From positions 1 through 13,608 of the forward strand of contig CAMVIC010000014.1 in the NCBI GenBank assembly GCA_947167435.1: a stretch of DNA of 13,608 nt, written 5' to 3'. The DNA is from an uncultured Clostridia bacterium. GTDB lineage: Bacteria; Bacillota_A; Clostridia; Oscillospirales; Oscillospiraceae. Positions 13,567 to 13,608 of the stretch are shown here, one piece after another (position 1 is the first letter of the stretch; each line of letters begins with the position of its first letter). Made by a program: the position numbers and the translations under genes. The notes below the pieces were generated by a model. The model had not been told where the DNA came from, did not search any database, and worked only from the letters and a program-made list of their open reading frames with translations.

Positions 13567-13608
13567 ATGTGTATGAGCGCTATGCGCCTTTTATTCAGAA
13601 CTATATCT
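13563..13608 (+). CDS. sngC: N-terminus of the third operon gene, expected SngC-type SF2 helicase (cut by window end)
   Basis: Only 15 codons are visible, MNVYERYAPFIQNYI, starting in an ATGA overlap with the sngB stop. The motif of a hydrophobic 'PFIQNYI' close to the start is what I would expect ahead of the first motif of Lhr/BrxHI-type DEAD/DEAH helicases that follow BrxD-like ATPases. The identification rests mostly on gene order: TerB protein, ATPase, helicase. Fifteen residues cannot prove it. Confidence 0.5.
   Translation, partial: MNVYERYAPFIQNYI

Noticed and set aside
1..13608. CRISPR arrays, insertion sequences, tRNA or rRNA genes
   Set aside because: I looked for regularly spaced repeats, transposase frames with terminal repeats, and RNA gene signatures, and found none.

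Overview
The window looks like a piece of a GC-rich anaerobic Firmicute chromosome, perhaps a clostridial or Oscillospirales-type gut bacterium. This is inference from strong AGGAGG-type ribosome binding sites, TTGACA/TATAAT-like promoters in AT-rich gaps, and an Etf-linked hydroxyacid dehydrogenase of the kind known from anaerobes. A GC-rich Synergistes-type anaerobe is not excluded. There are no rRNA or tRNA genes, CRISPR arrays or insertion sequences that I can see.

Left part (1-5447, minus strand): one long transport and metabolism operon. It is read dctP, dctQ, dctM (a complete TRAP transporter), a small membrane-anchored TPR-like protein, an uncharacterised TIM-barrel protein, a flavin reductase-fold protein, and a glycerol-1-phosphate dehydrogenase-like enzyme cut by the window start. 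Most junctions are overlapping or nearly touching. The operon has a consensus promoter (5514-5542) followed by a palindromic operator candidate (5484-5504). Hairpins lie after dctP and after the TPR gene.

Middle (5763-9258, minus strand): a three-gene operon, lctD-like FAD-linked hydroxyacid dehydrogenase, then etfB and etfA, closed by a clear rho-independent terminator. It matches the architecture of electron-confurcating lactate dehydrogenase (LctBCD), in which oxidation of a 2-hydroxyacid is coupled to NAD+ reduction with the help of ferredoxin. The TRAP transporter next door may import the hydroxyacid substrate; that link is inference from proximity.

Right part (9494-13608, plus strand): a small alpha/beta-hydrolase esterase with its own promoter, then a separately promoted, translationally coupled trio. 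The trio is a TerB_N/TerB_C protein, a BrxC/BrxD-like P-loop ATPase, and the first 15 codons of a third gene. This gene order matches the anti-phage Shango system (sngA TerB protein, sngB ATPase, sngC helicase). The TerB protein carries an N-terminal domain resembling MmcQ/YjbR proteins. This is the most notable item of the window; sngC itself lies beyond the right edge.
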